A DNA stretch of 64,000 bases. Source: Pseudorhizobium tarimense. Lineage in GTDB: Bacteria; Pseudomonadota; Alphaproteobacteria; Rhizobiales; Rhizobiaceae. The stretch is taken from assembly GCF_022968135.1 (NCBI RefSeq), contig NZ_JALJRA010000011.1:141718-205717 (forward strand), written 5' to 3'. The stretch's first letter is position 1. The number at the start of each line of letters is the position of its first letter. The notes under the pieces were generated by a model. The model ran no database searches. It had not been told where the DNA came from and saw nothing but the letters and a program-made list of their open reading frames with translations. Position numbers and translations under genes: made by a program. Below, piece after piece: positions 53,747 to 61,569 of the stretch.

Positions 53747-54331
53747 CTATCGCCACCAGTCTAGGACTTCGCCGCATGTTGAGATGCGGATCTGCGTCGA
53801 GAAGCGGGAGCCGAAGACCTGAAGCGAAGCGTCGTGCGTCTGGTCGGATGTGCTGCAGATGGCATCCTTCAGAAGGATGATGGAGTAGCCAAGGTCAACC
53901 GCCCCCAGAACCGCCGCCATGACGCACACGTCCGTCTCTCCACCGGAGATGACCAGGGTGGAAACGTCCTGCTGCTGCAAAAAGGTGTGCAGGCGCCCGT
54001 CGAGCCACGGGGAATAGATCGGCTTGTCGAAGACCAGCGCCGGCGGCACGAGCGCGCGGAGTTCGGGGAGGATATCCACCATCTCGTCGCCCAGGACCTG
54101 CCGTGTCATCATTGGCCACTTGCGGTAGTAGCTTTGCCAGGTCCCTTTGAGATCCTCGGCGCTTACCGGAGGGATGAACCGTGTGAAGATCGTTTCCGCC
54201 GGTCGAGCGGCGGCTAGCTTGGCGATTGGGTCGCGAACCCGGTCCATCCAAGCAACATTCCACGGCGTCTCCTCGGCGAACATGCGTTGCATGTCGACGC
54301 ATAGGTGACGGCATCTTGTTGAGTCCTCCAT
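53747..54331 (-). CDS. Isochorismatase-family cysteine hydrolase
   Basis: 194 residues. Asp in LCVDMQRMF (about residue 13), a central Lys, and the nucleophile Cys in ISGGETDVCVMAAVLGAVDLGY (about 135) form the cysteine-hydrolase triad seen in nicotinamidases, N-carbamoyl amidases and similar enzymes. AGGAGAATTCG precedes the ATG. Substrate unknown. A possible EcfG-type box is at 54358-54383. Confidence 0.85.
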   Translation of the reverse strand: MEDSTRCRHLCVDMQRMFAEETPWNVAWMDRVRDPIAKLAAARPAETIFTRFIPPVSAEDLKGTWQSYYRKWPMMTRQVLGDEMVDILPELRALVPPALVFDKPIYSPWLDGRLHTFLQQQDVSTLVISGGETDVCVMAAVLGAVDLGYSIILLKDAICSTSDQTHDASLQVFGSRFSTQIRISTCGEVLDWWR

Positions 54332-54357
54332 CGAATTCTCCTGCGGTTTGCAGCCTG

Positions 54358-54383
54358 AACACGATCGGGGGAGCTAATGTTCC
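54358..54383 (-). promoter_or_regulatory. Candidate EcfG-type promoter for the cysteine hydrolase gene
   Basis: Minus strand GGAAC (54383-54379), 17-base spacer, TGTT (54361-54358), 27 bases before ATG 54331. Confidence 0.58.
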
Positions 54384-54465
54384 TGGTTGAGATAGGTGCG
54401 CTGAGAGGCCGCCAGTGCGGCTTTGCCTTGATCAGGCAATTATTGTTGTTGGAAGCTTCGAATGC

Positions 54466-54645
54466 TCAGGAAGGCTGCTTTTCCAGATTATCCGCCAGCG
54501 CCTTCTGCAACTCCATCGCAAGATCGAGGAGCCGGTCGGGAACGGGCTCTTTCTCGATCTCATTTAAAAGGACGGAAACCTCCTGGCTGACGCGCCGTCC
54601 CAGTCGGACGTCGATATCTGCGTCTTTATTATTTCGCTTCGCCAT
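54466..54645 (-). CDS. NepR-like anti-sigma factor (59 aa)
   Basis: 59 residues from ATG 54645 (AGAGG upstream; an in-frame ATG at 54675 would add ten residues). The core IEKEPVPDRLLDLAMELQKAL (shown up to its key residues E-P-V-P-D-R-L-L-D-L and the final L) closely follows the NepR consensus, in which E-P-V/I-P-D/E-R-F/L-L-x-L-L is the sigma-binding helix. The preceding VRLGRRVSQEVSVLLNE fits the first helix. NepR binds EcfG and is titrated by phospho-PhyR. An EcfG-type sigma gene lies 5 kb away in this window. The identification is by motif only. Confidence 0.62.
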   Translation of the reverse strand: MAKRNNKDADIDVRLGRRVSQEVSVLLNEIEKEPVPDRLLDLAMELQKALADNLEKQPS

Positions 54646-54819
54646 TCCGACCTCTGACGACGTACTGTAGGCCATCGTCTACCTCGTGCTACCGACCTTA
54701 CTTTAGCCCCTCATACCTCAAATAACGGAACATCGGAAATCCCGAAAAAGTCACGGGTAACAAAAAACCGCGGGTCGCGCAGTTTCACGCCCGCTGTCTT
54801 TCATAATTTCGCTCCAGCA

Positions 54820-55041
<222 letters not shown>

Positions 55042-55045
55042 TCAA

Positions 55046-55071
55046 AACGAAGCTGACAGTTCCTTTGTTCC
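55046..55071 (-). promoter_or_regulatory. EcfG-type promoter for the 66-aa gene
   Basis: Minus strand GGAAC (55071-55067), 17-base spacer, exact CGTT (55049-55046), 26 bases before ATG 55020. A second GGAAC at 55063-55059 is badly spaced. Confidence 0.72.
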
Positions 55072-55080
55072 GGACGGGGT

Positions 55081-55105
55081 GGAACAAAGGAACCTGCACG
55101 TCGTT
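55081..55105 (+). promoter_or_regulatory. EcfG-type promoter for the rightward ku gene
   Basis: GGAAC (55081-55085), 16-base spacer, exact CGTT (55102-55105), 27 bases before TTG 55132. Divergent from the box at 55046-55071, with nine bases between them. Confidence 0.8.
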
Positions 55106-55131
55106 GCCGCCGAAAAGCTGTGGAGGCATCA

Positions 55132-55935
55132 TTGGCGCCGCGTGCATTCTGGAAAGGCTATCTCAAGCTGTCGCTCGTGACCTGTCGCGTGAGCATGACG
55201 CCGGCTGTTTCAGAGAGCGGGAAGGTGCACTTCCACAATCTCAACCGCGAAACCCATGCCCGGGTACTCAGCCAGTATGTGGATGCAGAGACGGGCGAGC
55301 CGGTCGAGGACGAGGATCAGGTCAAGGGATACGAAAAGGGGGAGGGGGACTACGTCCTTTTCGAGGACGAGGAGATCGAAGACGTGGGGCTGGAAAGCAC
55401 CCGCACGATCGACATTGACACCTTCGTACCGGTCGAGTCTATCGCCTGGGTCTGGTACGACCGTCCGCATTATCTCGCGCCCGACGATGAGGTCAGCGCC
55501 GAAGCTTTCACCGTCATCCGCGAAGCGATGGCCCAGACCGGTACTGCGGGCATTGCACGGCTGGTCATGTACCGGCGAGAGCGCGCGGTCCTGCTTTCCC
55601 CTAAGGACAAAGGCATCGTCGTATGGACACTGCGCTACGGCGATGAGGTTCGCGAGCCGAGTGACTACTTTGCCAATGTCGGCGAGGAAAAGCCGAGCTC
55701 ACAGCATCTGACCATGATGAAGAAGCTGATCGACGAGCGCACGGAAGAGTGGAAGCCGTCGATGGCTGATGATCCGGTTCAGGACCGGCTGCTGGACATC
55801 ATCGCCGAGCGCAAGAAAGGTAAGAAGGCCAAGAAGCGGGCTGAGCCCAAGGCAGAAGAGCCCAGTAACGTCATCGACATCATGAGCGCGCTGAAGAAGA
55901 GCCTTGCGGCCGAGCCGAAGACCTCCCGGAAGTAA
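55132..55935 (+). CDS. ku: Ku protein (non-homologous end joining), first copy
   Basis: 267 residues from TTG 55132, placed five bases after GGAGG. This makes the N-terminus MAPRAFWKGYLKLSLV, matching the second Ku copy. Homodimeric DNA-end-binding ring protein: WKGYLKLSLVTCRV, YVDAETGEPVEDEDQVKGYE and YYLAP-like PHYLAPDD are conserved. A Lys-rich C-terminal tail (AERKKGKKAKKRAEPKAEE) probably recruits LigD or binds DNA. Convergent with ligD. EcfG-type promoter upstream. Confidence 0.93.
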   Translation: MAPRAFWKGYLKLSLVTCRVSMTPAVSESGKVHFHNLNRETHARVLSQYVDAETGEPVEDEDQVKGYEKGEGDYVLFEDEEIEDVGLESTRTIDIDTFVPVESIAWVWYDRPHYLAPDDEVSAEAFTVIREAMAQTGTAGIARLVMYRRERAVLLSPKDKGIVVWTLRYGDEVREPSDYFANVGEEKPSSQHLTMMKKLIDERTEEWKPSMADDPVQDRLLDIIAERKKGKKAKKRAEPKAEEPSNVIDIMSALKKSLAAEPKTSRK

Positions 55936-55944
55936 GAGCGGCGC

Positions 55945-58482
55945 TTACCGCTTTGACTTTCTCCCTTGAGGGAAATCGATCGGCGCCTCGGATGTTCTGA
56001 AATCCACCCACGGGTCGCGCAACAGTTGTTCAAGGCGGGCGACTGCGTTGGTGACGGTGAAGTAGGTCGGGCCAATCGCGTCGTTCAACTCGTCCCAGGA
56101 GATTGGCATCGAAACCGGCGCGCCGGCTCGTGCGCGGGAAGAGTAGGGAGCGACTGCGGTTGCTCCGCGGCCGTTCCGCAGATAGTCGATCAGAATCTTG
56201 CCCTTGCGCTTCGACTTGGTGATCGTGGAGACGTAGCGGTCCGGGTCGTCACCTGCCATGCCGTCCGCGAGCGCCTTCATCGCGGCCTTGACCTCCGGCC
56301 ATTCCGCCGACGGCTTCACCGGTGCAACTACGTGCAGACCTTTGCCTCCGGAGGTCTTTACAAAGCCTGTCAGCCCCATCTGTTCGAAGCGATCCCGTAC
56401 CTCATGCGCGGCGCGGATGACGTCCTGCCATGTGGTGCCTTCGCCCGGATCGAGGTCGATATTGACCATGTCCGGCTTCTCCCATTGGTCCACGGTTGAG
56501 CCCCAGGGGTGGATCTCCAGTGTGCCGCCCTGGACAAGGCCCAGCAATCCATCGAGATCGCGGATCATGATGTCTTCCTCGTCGGGGCTTGCCGGATCCT
56601 TGGCGGCGAGGATCTTCTTGTTCATGCCCTTCCAGCCGTGTTTTTGGAAGAAGAGCTGCTTACCGACGCCGTCGGGGCCGCGAACGAGCGCCAGCGGTCG
56701 GTTGACGACATACGGCGCCATGAAGCGCCAGACCTGCACGTAGTAATCCGCCAGTCCTGCCTTGGTAACGCCAGCGTCCGGCCAGTATACGCGATCGGGA
56801 TGCGTCAGCCTGACGGTGCGCTTGTCCGGTTCGGCGGCATGCTCTTCGGCGGTCTTCACCGGGCCTCCCTCGCGAACGACATCTTTCGCCTGCTTGTCTT
56901 CTCGCAGCCCGCGGAAGGCGGCATGACGGATGTGGGAATCGGCTGTCCAGCCACGGAACTCCACTTCCGCCACCACCTCGGGTGTGAGAAACACGACATC
57001 CTTCTTCTCGACCGCGCTCAGCTTCTCGTCGAACGGGCTCTTGTCGATCTTGATCTTGTCCAGGTCGCGGAACAGAGACTGGGCCACCTTGTTGCTGTAG
57101 CCGGTCCCGACGCGCCCGGCATGCCGCAGCTTATCGCCTTCATAATATCCCATGACGAGCGAGCCGATCGCTGTCTTGGAAACGGAGGAGGGGACGTAGC
57201 CAGCGACAACGAATTCCTGGCGGGCGGAGCACTTCGACTTTACCCAATCGCGTCCACGCCCGCTGCGGTAGGGAGCGTCCGAAATCTTCGAGATGATGCC
57301 TTCGAGGCTAAGCCTGCAGGCGTGCTTGAGCACCAGCCCGCCTTCGTCATCGAAGTGCTCGCTATAGCGGAGCTTTCCATTACTCTTGGCGATCAGGCTT
57401 TCGAGCATCTCCTTGCGCTTGATCAAGGGAGCGCTGGTAAGGTCTAGACCATCCAGATAAAGGAGATCGAAGGCGAAGAAGACGAAGCGGTCGGTCCGCC
57501 CCTCACTCAGATCCTGTTGCAGTAATGAGAAGTCGGTGGCACCCGCTCCGCCATTTGTGACGATTTCGCCGTCGATGATGGCCTGCCGTGCCGGGAGTGC
57601 TTCAAAAGCGGCGGTAATCTCAGCTCCGAACTTCTTGGTCCAGTCGAGCCCTGTGCGCGTCAGGAGCTTGACCTTGCCGTTATCGAACCGGGCCTGAAGG
57701 CGATAGCCGTCCAGCTTGATCTCGTGCAGCCATCGCTTGCCCGTAGGAGCGCCCTTCACCAAGGTAGCAAGTTGAGGCGGAATGAATTCCGGCAGCGGCG
57801 CCTCGTTCGCGCCCTTGATTTTCTTCGTGTCCATTGGCACCGCGCCGTTCAGTTCCTGGTCTGTCATCGCCAGGTCCCGTTCCTTGGCGGCGGACTTCTT
57901 CCGAGGCTTCGGCACCTTCTTGCCCTGAAGTTCTTCGATTACCTGTCCGCTCTTCACTGATCTCGGCTGCTCCTCCAGGATATCCGCATCGCCTTCGGCG
58001 CGAGCGAATTCGTCTTCCCCCTTGATCAGCAGCCAGTTTTCCCGCTTCTCGCCGCGGCGATTGGCCATCCGGACAAGATGCCAGCGGCCTTCCAGCTTCT
58101 CGCCCTTGAGAGCAAATTCCATGTGCCCCTTTGCATAGGCCTTGTGCGGGTCGCCGATGGGCTCCCAGGTTCCTCGATCCCATAGCAGGACGGCCCCAGA
58201 GCCGTAGTTGCCCTCCGGGATCGTGCCCTCGAAGCCGCCGTAGTCGAGCGGATGATCCTCGACATGCACGGCAAGCCGTTTATCGCCCGGCACCAGGCTT
58301 GGGCCACGGGTAACCGCCCAGCTTTTCAGAACGCCATCCATTTCGATGCGGAAATCGTAGTGGAGACGGCGCGCGGCATGTTTCTGGATGACGAAGCTGT
58401 TGCCCTTCTTTTTCCCCGCTTTCCCCTTCGGCTCGGGCGAGACATCGAAATTGCGCTTCTGGTTATAGGTCTCCAGCGCCAT
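55945..58482 (-). CDS. ligD: ATP-dependent DNA ligase LigD (phosphoesterase-ligase-polymerase)
   Basis: 845 residues, all three NHEJ domains. 3'-phosphoesterase about 10-175 (QKHAARRLHYDFRIEMDG, with His41 and Asp43). Ligase about 225-520, with the adenylated Lys256 in HEIKLDGYR. Polymerase/primase about 555-840 (DLDPGEGTTWQDV metal site, SGGKGLHVVAPV). The order PE-LIG-POL differs from mycobacterial POL-PE-LIG and is typical of Pseudomonas and rhizobia. Two bases separate it from the upstream ku gene, so the pair is an operon. Confidence 0.95.
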   Translation of the reverse strand: MALETYNQKRNFDVSPEPKGKAGKKKGNSFVIQKHAARRLHYDFRIEMDGVLKSWAVTRGPSLVPGDKRLAVHVEDHPLDYGGFEGTIPEGNYGSGAVLLWDRGTWEPIGDPHKAYAKGHMEFALKGEKLEGRWHLVRMANRRGEKRENWLLIKGEDEFARAEGDADILEEQPRSVKSGQVIEELQGKKVPKPRKKSAAKERDLAMTDQELNGAVPMDTKKIKGANEAPLPEFIPPQLATLVKGAPTGKRWLHEIKLDGYRLQARFDNGKVKLLTRTGLDWTKKFGAEITAAFEALPARQAIIDGEIVTNGGAGATDFSLLQQDLSEGRTDRFVFFAFDLLYLDGLDLTSAPLIKRKEMLESLIAKSNGKLRYSEHFDDEGGLVLKHACRLSLEGIISKISDAPYRSGRGRDWVKSKCSARQEFVVAGYVPSSVSKTAIGSLVMGYYEGDKLRHAGRVGTGYSNKVAQSLFRDLDKIKIDKSPFDEKLSAVEKKDVVFLTPEVVAEVEFRGWTADSHIRHAAFRGLREDKQAKDVVREGGPVKTAEEHAAEPDKRTVRLTHPDRVYWPDAGVTKAGLADYYVQVWRFMAPYVVNRPLALVRGPDGVGKQLFFQKHGWKGMNKKILAAKDPASPDEEDIMIRDLDGLLGLVQGGTLEIHPWGSTVDQWEKPDMVNIDLDPGEGTTWQDVIRAAHEVRDRFEQMGLTGFVKTSGGKGLHVVAPVKPSAEWPEVKAAMKALADGMAGDDPDRYVSTITKSKRKGKILIDYLRNGRGATAVAPYSSRARAGAPVSMPISWDELNDAIGPTYFTVTNAVARLEQLLRDPWVDFRTSEAPIDFPQGRKSKR

Positions 58483-58484
58483 GA

Positions 58485-59342
58485 TCAGCCGGCCTTTCGT
58501 TGTGGAGCGGCGGTCTTGGGCTTACGCGCAGGTTTCTTGCTCGCGGATGCCTTACCACTCTTTCCGCCGTTTGCTCCCGCACTCTGGCGCAAGGCATCGA
58601 GCAGGTTCGAAACCTTCTTTGGCTCCGGCTTCGGCCGTTGCGGCAGCTTGCGGCCCTCGATCTTCGCGCGAATGAGTTCTGTGAGGGCGGCTTCGTAGCG
58701 ATCATCAAACTTCGTCGGGTCGAACTCGCCGCGCTTGGTGTCGATGATGTGTTCGGCGAGATCCAGCATCTCCCCTTCGATCTTGAAATCCGGGATGTCG
58801 GAGAAGATCTCTTGCGCCGGGCGGACCTCGTAGTCGTAGTTCAGCGTACTTGCGATCAGGCCTTCCTCGTTGGGGCGGATCAACAGCGTGCGCAGCCGGC
58901 GGAACAGGACCGTCCGCGCGAGAGCCGCGACGTTCTTCTGCTCCAGGCCTTTGCGGATCAGATTATAGACATCGGCGGCGGCTTTGTCGGCTGGCGCGAG
59001 GTAATAGGGTCGATCGAGAAAGATGGTGTCGACGTCGCTGCACGGGATGAAGGTTTCCATCTCCAACGTCTTGTCGCTTTGCGGCACTGCCGCCTTCACT
59101 TCGTCCGGCTCCAGGATGACGTATTCGCCGCTCGCGACCTCGTAGCCCTTGACGATGTCATCCTTCTCCACCTCCCGTCCGGTGTCCGCATCCACCATCT
59201 GACGATGGACGCGATGGCCTGTGTCACGGTTGATGATATGGAAGCTCACGCGGTCAGAGGTCGACGCCGCAGTGTAGAGCGCCACCTGGCAGCTCAGTTC
59301 ACCAACATTCAGATAACCCTTCCAGTTTGCACGCGGTGCCAC
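58485..59342 (-). CDS. ku: Ku protein, second copy, operonic with ligD
   Basis: 285 residues. MAPRANWKGYLNVGELSCQVALYTA opening (conserved W-K-G), HRQMVDADTGREVEKDDIVKGYE, RPYYLAPADKAAADVYNLI. The C-terminus is Lys/Pro/Ala-rich (SGKASASKKPARKPKT), a likely DNA-binding or LigD-contact tail. It differs enough from the copy at 55132 to be an old paralogue, allowing homo- or heterodimers (inference). Its EcfG-type box is at 59370-59395; ligD is cotranscribed. Confidence 0.94.
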   Translation of the reverse strand: MAPRANWKGYLNVGELSCQVALYTAASTSDRVSFHIINRDTGHRVHRQMVDADTGREVEKDDIVKGYEVASGEYVILEPDEVKAAVPQSDKTLEMETFIPCSDVDTIFLDRPYYLAPADKAAADVYNLIRKGLEQKNVAALARTVLFRRLRTLLIRPNEEGLIASTLNYDYEVRPAQEIFSDIPDFKIEGEMLDLAEHIIDTKRGEFDPTKFDDRYEAALTELIRAKIEGRKLPQRPKPEPKKVSNLLDALRQSAGANGGKSGKASASKKPARKPKTAAPQRKAG

Positions 59343-59369
59343 GACACGAAACTCCTCGAAAGCCCTATC

Positions 59370-59395
59370 AACAGGGGCCGGGGGAACTTTGTTCC
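59370..59395 (-). promoter_or_regulatory. EcfG-type promoter for the ku-ligD operon
   Basis: Minus strand GGAAC (59395-59391), 17-base spacer, TGTT (59373-59370), 28 bases before ATG 59342. Confidence 0.62.
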
Positions 59396-59445
59396 GCAGC
59401 CCCCGTTGGAGCCTGACTTAACGTGAACAAGTCCATTATCTTAGC

Positions 59446-59471
59446 GGAACCAAAGACGTGAAGCGTGCGTT
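59446..59471 (+). promoter_or_regulatory. EcfG-type promoter upstream of the sigma factor gene
   Basis: GGAAC (59446-59450), 17-base spacer, exact CGTT (59468-59471), 43 bases before the GTG at 59514. It suggests positive autoregulation or control by a paralogous EcfG. Confidence 0.78.
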
Positions 59472-59513
59472 TGCCACCGTCATTCCCGCCACGACTTGGA
59501 GAGGTAGGCAACG

Positions 59514-60020
59514 GTGTCTGAATCACAGCTGAATCGTGATCCTGCACGTGCAGACATAGTGCGGCTCATCCCCGCTCTCCGCGCGTTTGCCCGCACGTTC
59601 TGCCGCAATCCCACGGACGCCGATGATCTTGTGCAAGAAACGCTGATGAAGGCGCTCGCCAACCTCGACAAGTTCGAGCCTGGCACGAAGCTGAAGTCCT
59701 GGCTCTTCACCATCATGCGCAACACCTTCTACACCCGCTCGAAGGTGCTGGGACGCGAGGCTCCGGGCTCCGAGGAGCCGGTGTCGGGAGATACGCCGAT
59801 GCCGGCGACGCAGGAAGTCAGCGCCCGGGCAAAGGAAGTGGAGCGCGCCCTGCAGAAACTACCTCCTCACTATCGCGAGGTGCTGACGCTGGTGGCCATC
59901 CTTGGCGAGAGCTACGAGGCTGCCGCCGAAATCTGCGATTGCGCCGTGGGCACCGTGAAGAGCCGTCTCAACCGCGCCCGCCATCAGATCCTGCAGGAGC
60001 TCGGCGAAGACGTCGCCTAG
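59514..60020 (+). CDS. EcfG-type ECF RNA polymerase sigma factor
   Basis: 168 residues. Sigma region 2 (about 16-80: LIPALRAFARTFCRNPTDADDLVQETLMKALANLDKFEPGTKLKSWLFTIMRN, key D-A-D-D-L-V-Q-E-T) and region 4 (about 108-160: LQKLPPHYREVL, GESYEAAAEICDCAVGTVKSRLNRAR). The region-4 string with E-I-C-x-C-A-V-G-T-V-K-S-R matches the EcfG/RpoE2 group (ECF15) rather than RpoE-like ECFs. GTG 59514 has GGAGAGGTAGGCAAC upstream. No anti-sigma gene is directly adjacent; a NepR-like gene lies 5 kb away. Confidence 0.85.
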   Translation: MSESQLNRDPARADIVRLIPALRAFARTFCRNPTDADDLVQETLMKALANLDKFEPGTKLKSWLFTIMRNTFYTRSKVLGREAPGSEEPVSGDTPMPATQEVSARAKEVERALQKLPPHYREVLTLVAILGESYEAAAEICDCAVGTVKSRLNRARHQILQELGEDVA

Positions 60021-60040
60021 ACCGCCCCCTCCTGTGGCCT

Positions 60041-60763
60041 TCAGTCCGGCTGATCCAGTTCCGGGTAGTGGCGGAAAATGCCGGACTCGTTGAACGGCAG
60101 CCGTCGATCCGATTCGAGATATCGGTTTATGTTTGGCCTGCTCTTCACCGTTCCATGGAGTGCCCTCACCAGCGGGATTCGGCTTTCAAATGAAAACATC
60201 GCCTTGGGGAACGCGTAGCGCAGCCCTTCCACCAGCTGGAAGAGCGACAGGTCGACATAGGTCAGCCTGTCTCCATAGATGTGCTGCGGCCCGGCCGGGT
60301 TGAGGCTGAGGATCTTTTCAAAATACCCCATGAACTTCGGCAAGCGCGATTCGAGAAAGGCGCGGCTGCGCGCCTTCGCTTCCGTCTTCTGGTCCTCGTA
60401 ATAATCGTCGACGCCCAGCGGGTGGTGGGTGTCGTGAATTTCTGTAACGAGGTCAGTGATCGTCAGCTGGAGACCATGAACGAAGGTGCGCCCCTTTTCT
60501 TCGTCCGGCGCGAGATCGAGCCTTGGTCCGAGATGATGGAGGATGTTCGCGACATGGGAGATGACGAGATCGCCATCCTTCAGAAACGGCGGCGCGAACG
60601 GCATCTGCTGATCCTCCTTCCCCTCGAGGAATCTCGACATCCGCTGCATGCCGCCCGGCGACCGCGCTACGTCTTCATAGGGAGCGTCCGCTTCCTCAAG
60701 GGCAAGACGAACAAATTCGCCGCGTCCCTGGATACCGTCCCAGTAGTAGAGTTCATAGGCCAT
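60041..60763 (-). CDS. Glutathione S-transferase family protein
   Basis: 240 residues from ATG 60763 (GGAGGTGCCT upstream). N-terminal thioredoxin-fold domain (about 1-85) with YYWDGIQGRGEFVRLALEEA, of sigma/alpha-like type with an early Tyr, and the conserved DGDLVISHVANILHHLG (Ser/His of the glutathione site). The C-terminal helical domain has DRLTYVDLSLFQLVEGLRYAFP. It conjugates or reduces with glutathione. It is 17 bases downstream of the udgX gene, so probably shares its stress promoter. Confidence 0.88.
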   Translation of the reverse strand: MAYELYYWDGIQGRGEFVRLALEEADAPYEDVARSPGGMQRMSRFLEGKEDQQMPFAPPFLKDGDLVISHVANILHHLGPRLDLAPDEEKGRTFVHGLQLTITDLVTEIHDTHHPLGVDDYYEDQKTEAKARSRAFLESRLPKFMGYFEKILSLNPAGPQHIYGDRLTYVDLSLFQLVEGLRYAFPKAMFSFESRIPLVRALHGTVKSRPNINRYLESDRRLPFNESGIFRHYPELDQPD

Positions 60764-60780
60764 AGGCACCTCCGCACTGA

Positions 60781-61410
60781 TCACCGCAGATAGTTGGTGA
60801 CCTTACGAAGATCGTCAACGAAGCGGTCCCGGTCCTGCTTGGCTCCGGCCCGATCCCAAGCTCGCAGAAGGGCGGAGGGGTGGATGGTCACCAGAATCGG
60901 AAGGCCTGTCTCACTGCTCAGGATCTGCCCTCGATCCCGCGTGACCTTCGCATCCTTCCCGAGCAAGGAGAAAAGCGCCGTTGCACCCATTGCCACGACG
61001 AGCCGAGGCTGGATCAAGCGCAGTTCCGTCGCCAGCCACCAAGCACAGGCTCTGACTTCCCCGATGTTCGGTTTGGCGTGGATGCGGCGCTTGCCCTTAT
61101 GCGAGAACTTGAAGTGCTTCACCGCATTGGTGACGTAGCATCTTTGCCGGTCGACGCCCGCTTCTTCCAGGGACCGATCCAGCAGCTGTCCCGCAGGGCC
61201 AACGAAGGGATGAGCCGACAGGTCCTCCTTGTCGCCGGGCTGCTCTCCCACGAGGACCACATCGGCCTGTGGCGAACCTTCGCCGAAAACCAAATGCGTG
61301 GCATCGCGATAGAGATCGCAGCGGGTGCAGCGTTCTGCGGCCCGCCTCGCTTCTTCCAGGGCCTCCGTGCTGTCGCCTGTCGTTGCGGCTGTCGGTGCTC
61401 GGGGCTGCAT
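60781..61410 (-). CDS. udgX: UdgX-type uracil-DNA-binding glycosylase
   Basis: 209 residues from ATG 61410 (GGAGCTCTCA upstream; longer frame rejected). Family-4-like UDG with Fe-S cysteines (RCTRCDLY, Cys about 27 and 30, and later Cys residues), motif A GEQPGDKEDL and the UdgX-specific loop KGKRRIHAKP, in which the His forms a covalent bond to the uracil-excised abasic site. Motif B is HPSALLRA. The R-I-H loop separates it from ordinary UDG4/5. First gene of an operon with the GST gene. Confidence 0.87.
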   Translation of the reverse strand: MQPRAPTAATTGDSTEALEEARRAAERCTRCDLYRDATHLVFGEGSPQADVVLVGEQPGDKEDLSAHPFVGPAGQLLDRSLEEAGVDRQRCYVTNAVKHFKFSHKGKRRIHAKPNIGEVRACAWWLATELRLIQPRLVVAMGATALFSLLGKDAKVTRDRGQILSSETGLPILVTIHPSALLRAWDRAGAKQDRDRFVDDLRKVTNYLR

Positions 61411-61432
61411 TGAGAGCTCCTTTTGCTCCAGC

Positions 61433-61457
61433 AACGGCCTGAAGGACTGCGGGTTCC
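61433..61457 (-). promoter_or_regulatory. EcfG-type promoter for udgX-GST
   Basis: Minus strand GGAAC (61457-61453), 16-base spacer, exact CGTT (61436-61433), 23 bases before ATG 61410. Confidence 0.8.
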
Positions 61458-61484
61458 TTGCGGCGATCCCTCTCATCTGGTGCT

Positions 61485-61509
61485 GGAACTTTCACTGCTG
61501 CCGGGCGTT
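61485..61509 (+). promoter_or_regulatory. EcfG-type promoter for the membrane glucose dehydrogenase
   Basis: GGAAC (61485-61489), 16-base spacer, exact CGTT (61506-61509), 60 bases before ATG 61570. Divergent from the udgX promoter. Confidence 0.75.
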
Positions 61510-61569
61510 CAGGCGTGGGGTGCACGGCCTGCCGTGCACTGCGACCGCAGTCGGGACAGGAATTCAGAC

